Assembly: GCA_013697635.1 (NCBI GenBank)
Contig: JACCWM010000099.1
Coordinates: 1 to 64,000, forward strand
DNA length: 64,000 bases
Direction: 5' to 3'
Source: Lujinxingiaceae bacterium
GTDB lineage: Bacteria; Myxococcota_A; Bradymonadia; Bradymonadales; Bradymonadaceae
Position 1 is the first letter of the stretch. Each line of letters begins with the position of its first letter. The notes beneath the pieces are model-generated. The model searched no databases. It was not told the DNA's origin and saw only the letters and a list, made by a program, of their open reading frames with translations. This document shows positions 63,389-64,000 of this stretch, piece after piece. The translations under genes were made by a program, and so were the position numbers.

Positions 63389-64000
63389 ATGTGCACCTTC
63401 CCCGTTTACCAAATAGAAACCTTTGAGTGGATCGAAGAGGAGAAAATCGGAAGTAAGGACAGCGACTGGTATTGCGTCAGAACACCGGCTCCAGGTCTCG
63501 AACTCAATGAGCGGTGGATCTTCAAGACGCCGAAGATTTTTCGTGGCGAGATTTGGGCGGAGAAAATAGCCGCGGAGATTGGTCAGCGTATGGGCCTCCC
63601 CACGGCCCGTATCGAACTGGCTCGTGGCGAATCGGAAGGAGACGCCATCAGCGGGACGATTTCTCTCAACTTCGCCGATCCCCGCAACGGGCTGACCTTG
63701 GAGCCTGGCAACGAGTTGATGGACGCACAGGCTCGTGTCCGGACCTACAAGAAGCATGACAAAGACGGTGTCCTCGCGCTCGACGCCGTCTTCGACTACC
63801 TCAACGAGAACAAGGTCCGTGCGCCGCTTGACGCGACCTTGCCCGACGAGGACGCGGCCTTCTACTTCACCGGCTACCTCGTCTTTGACGCTCTGATCGG
63901 CAATGTCGACCGTCATCATCAGAACTGGGGCGCTATCCGCACGCGCGATGGCACGCTCCACCTCGCACCTACATTCGATCACGGTGCCAGTCTTAGTCGC
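63389..64000 (+). CDS. HipA-like kinase, truncated by window end
   Basis: 204 residues are visible without a stop; the rest lies outside. The N-terminal part contains WIFKTPKIFRGEIWAEKIAA and GLPTARIELARG, the strand and ATP-binding-type region of HipA and related phosphatidylinositol kinase-like proteins. Near the end, DALIGNVDRHHQNWGAI holds the catalytic Asp and the GNxDRHxxNWG loop, followed by LAPTFDHGASL (the metal-binding aspartate). HipA-type kinases act as toxins by phosphorylating proteins. No HipB-like antitoxin is seen upstream. It lies 33 bases after the exonuclease gene in the same direction. Confidence 0.75.
   Translation, partial: MCTFPVYQIETFEWIEEEKIGSKDSDWYCVRTPAPGLELNERWIFKTPKIFRGEIWAEKIAAEIGQRMGLPTARIELARGESEGDAISGTISLNFADPRNGLTLEPGNELMDAQARVRTYKKHDKDGVLALDAVFDYLNENKVRAPLDATLPDEDAAFYFTGYLVFDALIGNVDRHHQNWGAIRTRDGTLHLAPTFDHGASLSR

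Noticed and set aside
63323-63982. 219-codon open frame on the minus strand at the right end
   Set aside because: It is the antisense shadow of the HipA-like kinase, whose motifs are clear on the plus strand.

Overview
The window is high-GC DNA with long open frames and mixed strand use, and the gene content points to a Gram-negative delta-proteobacterium-like organism of the Myxococcota, plausibly the Bradymonadales. That placement is inference. The supporting signs are many lipoproteins carrying von Willebrand A (VWA), EGF-like or other cysteine-rich domains, tails resembling the MYXO-CTERM sorting signal, a class I lysyl-tRNA synthetase, a pilMNOPQ operon and a B12-dependent ribonucleotide reductase. 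No rRNA, tRNA, CRISPR array or complete insertion sequence was found.

Layout. 0-12 kb: a possible transposase tail, a lipoprotein, a long-chain acyl-CoA synthetase, EpmA (EF-P lysyl ligase), a cluster of inverted repeats, an EI24/CysZ-type membrane protein, a tiny CPXCG zinc protein, class I LysRS, a DUF6178-like protein and a secreted SpoIID protein with a sorting tail. 12-19 kb (minus strand): pilM-pilN-pilO-pilP-pilQ, in which PilQ carries an unusual coiled coil of about 400 residues. 19.8-34 kb: DksA, small unknown proteins, proB coupled to a lipoprotein, nrdJ with a candidate NrdR-controlled promoter, a type II NADH dehydrogenase, two glutamate-rich envelope proteins, an FAD oxidoreductase coupled to a NapH-like polyferredoxin membrane protein, a thioesterase and YacG. 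34-36.6 kb: a PEGA protein, an Lmo0937-type mini-protein and a VKOR-DsbA disulfide-forming fusion.

36.8-51.7 kb (plus strand): a block of secreted cysteine-rich lipoproteins, including two VWA proteins, a CAP/EGF protein, a candidate clan-CD cysteine peptidase and a 1339-residue protein that reads like two surface lipoproteins fused in frame. panB and panC sit in the middle, with a lipoprotein translationally coupled to panC. 51.8-62.5 kb: a Tat-exported flavin amine oxidase with two unknown envelope neighbours, an ATP-grasp ligase, a SEC-C protein, a dihaem cytochrome with a lipoprotein, and an aldehyde dehydrogenase. From about 62.5 kb base composition changes sharply. An RNase D-like 3'-5' exonuclease is followed by a HipA-like kinase that runs off the window, which looks like the edge of an acquired island.

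How the genes work together. The main theme is the envelope: pilus assembly, disulfide formation and a cysteine-rich surface protein set, with redox enzymes feeding the membrane. The best candidates for undescribed biology are the fused surface polyprotein, the coiled-coil PilQ, the caspase-like lipoprotein, and the exonuclease/HipA-kinase pair.
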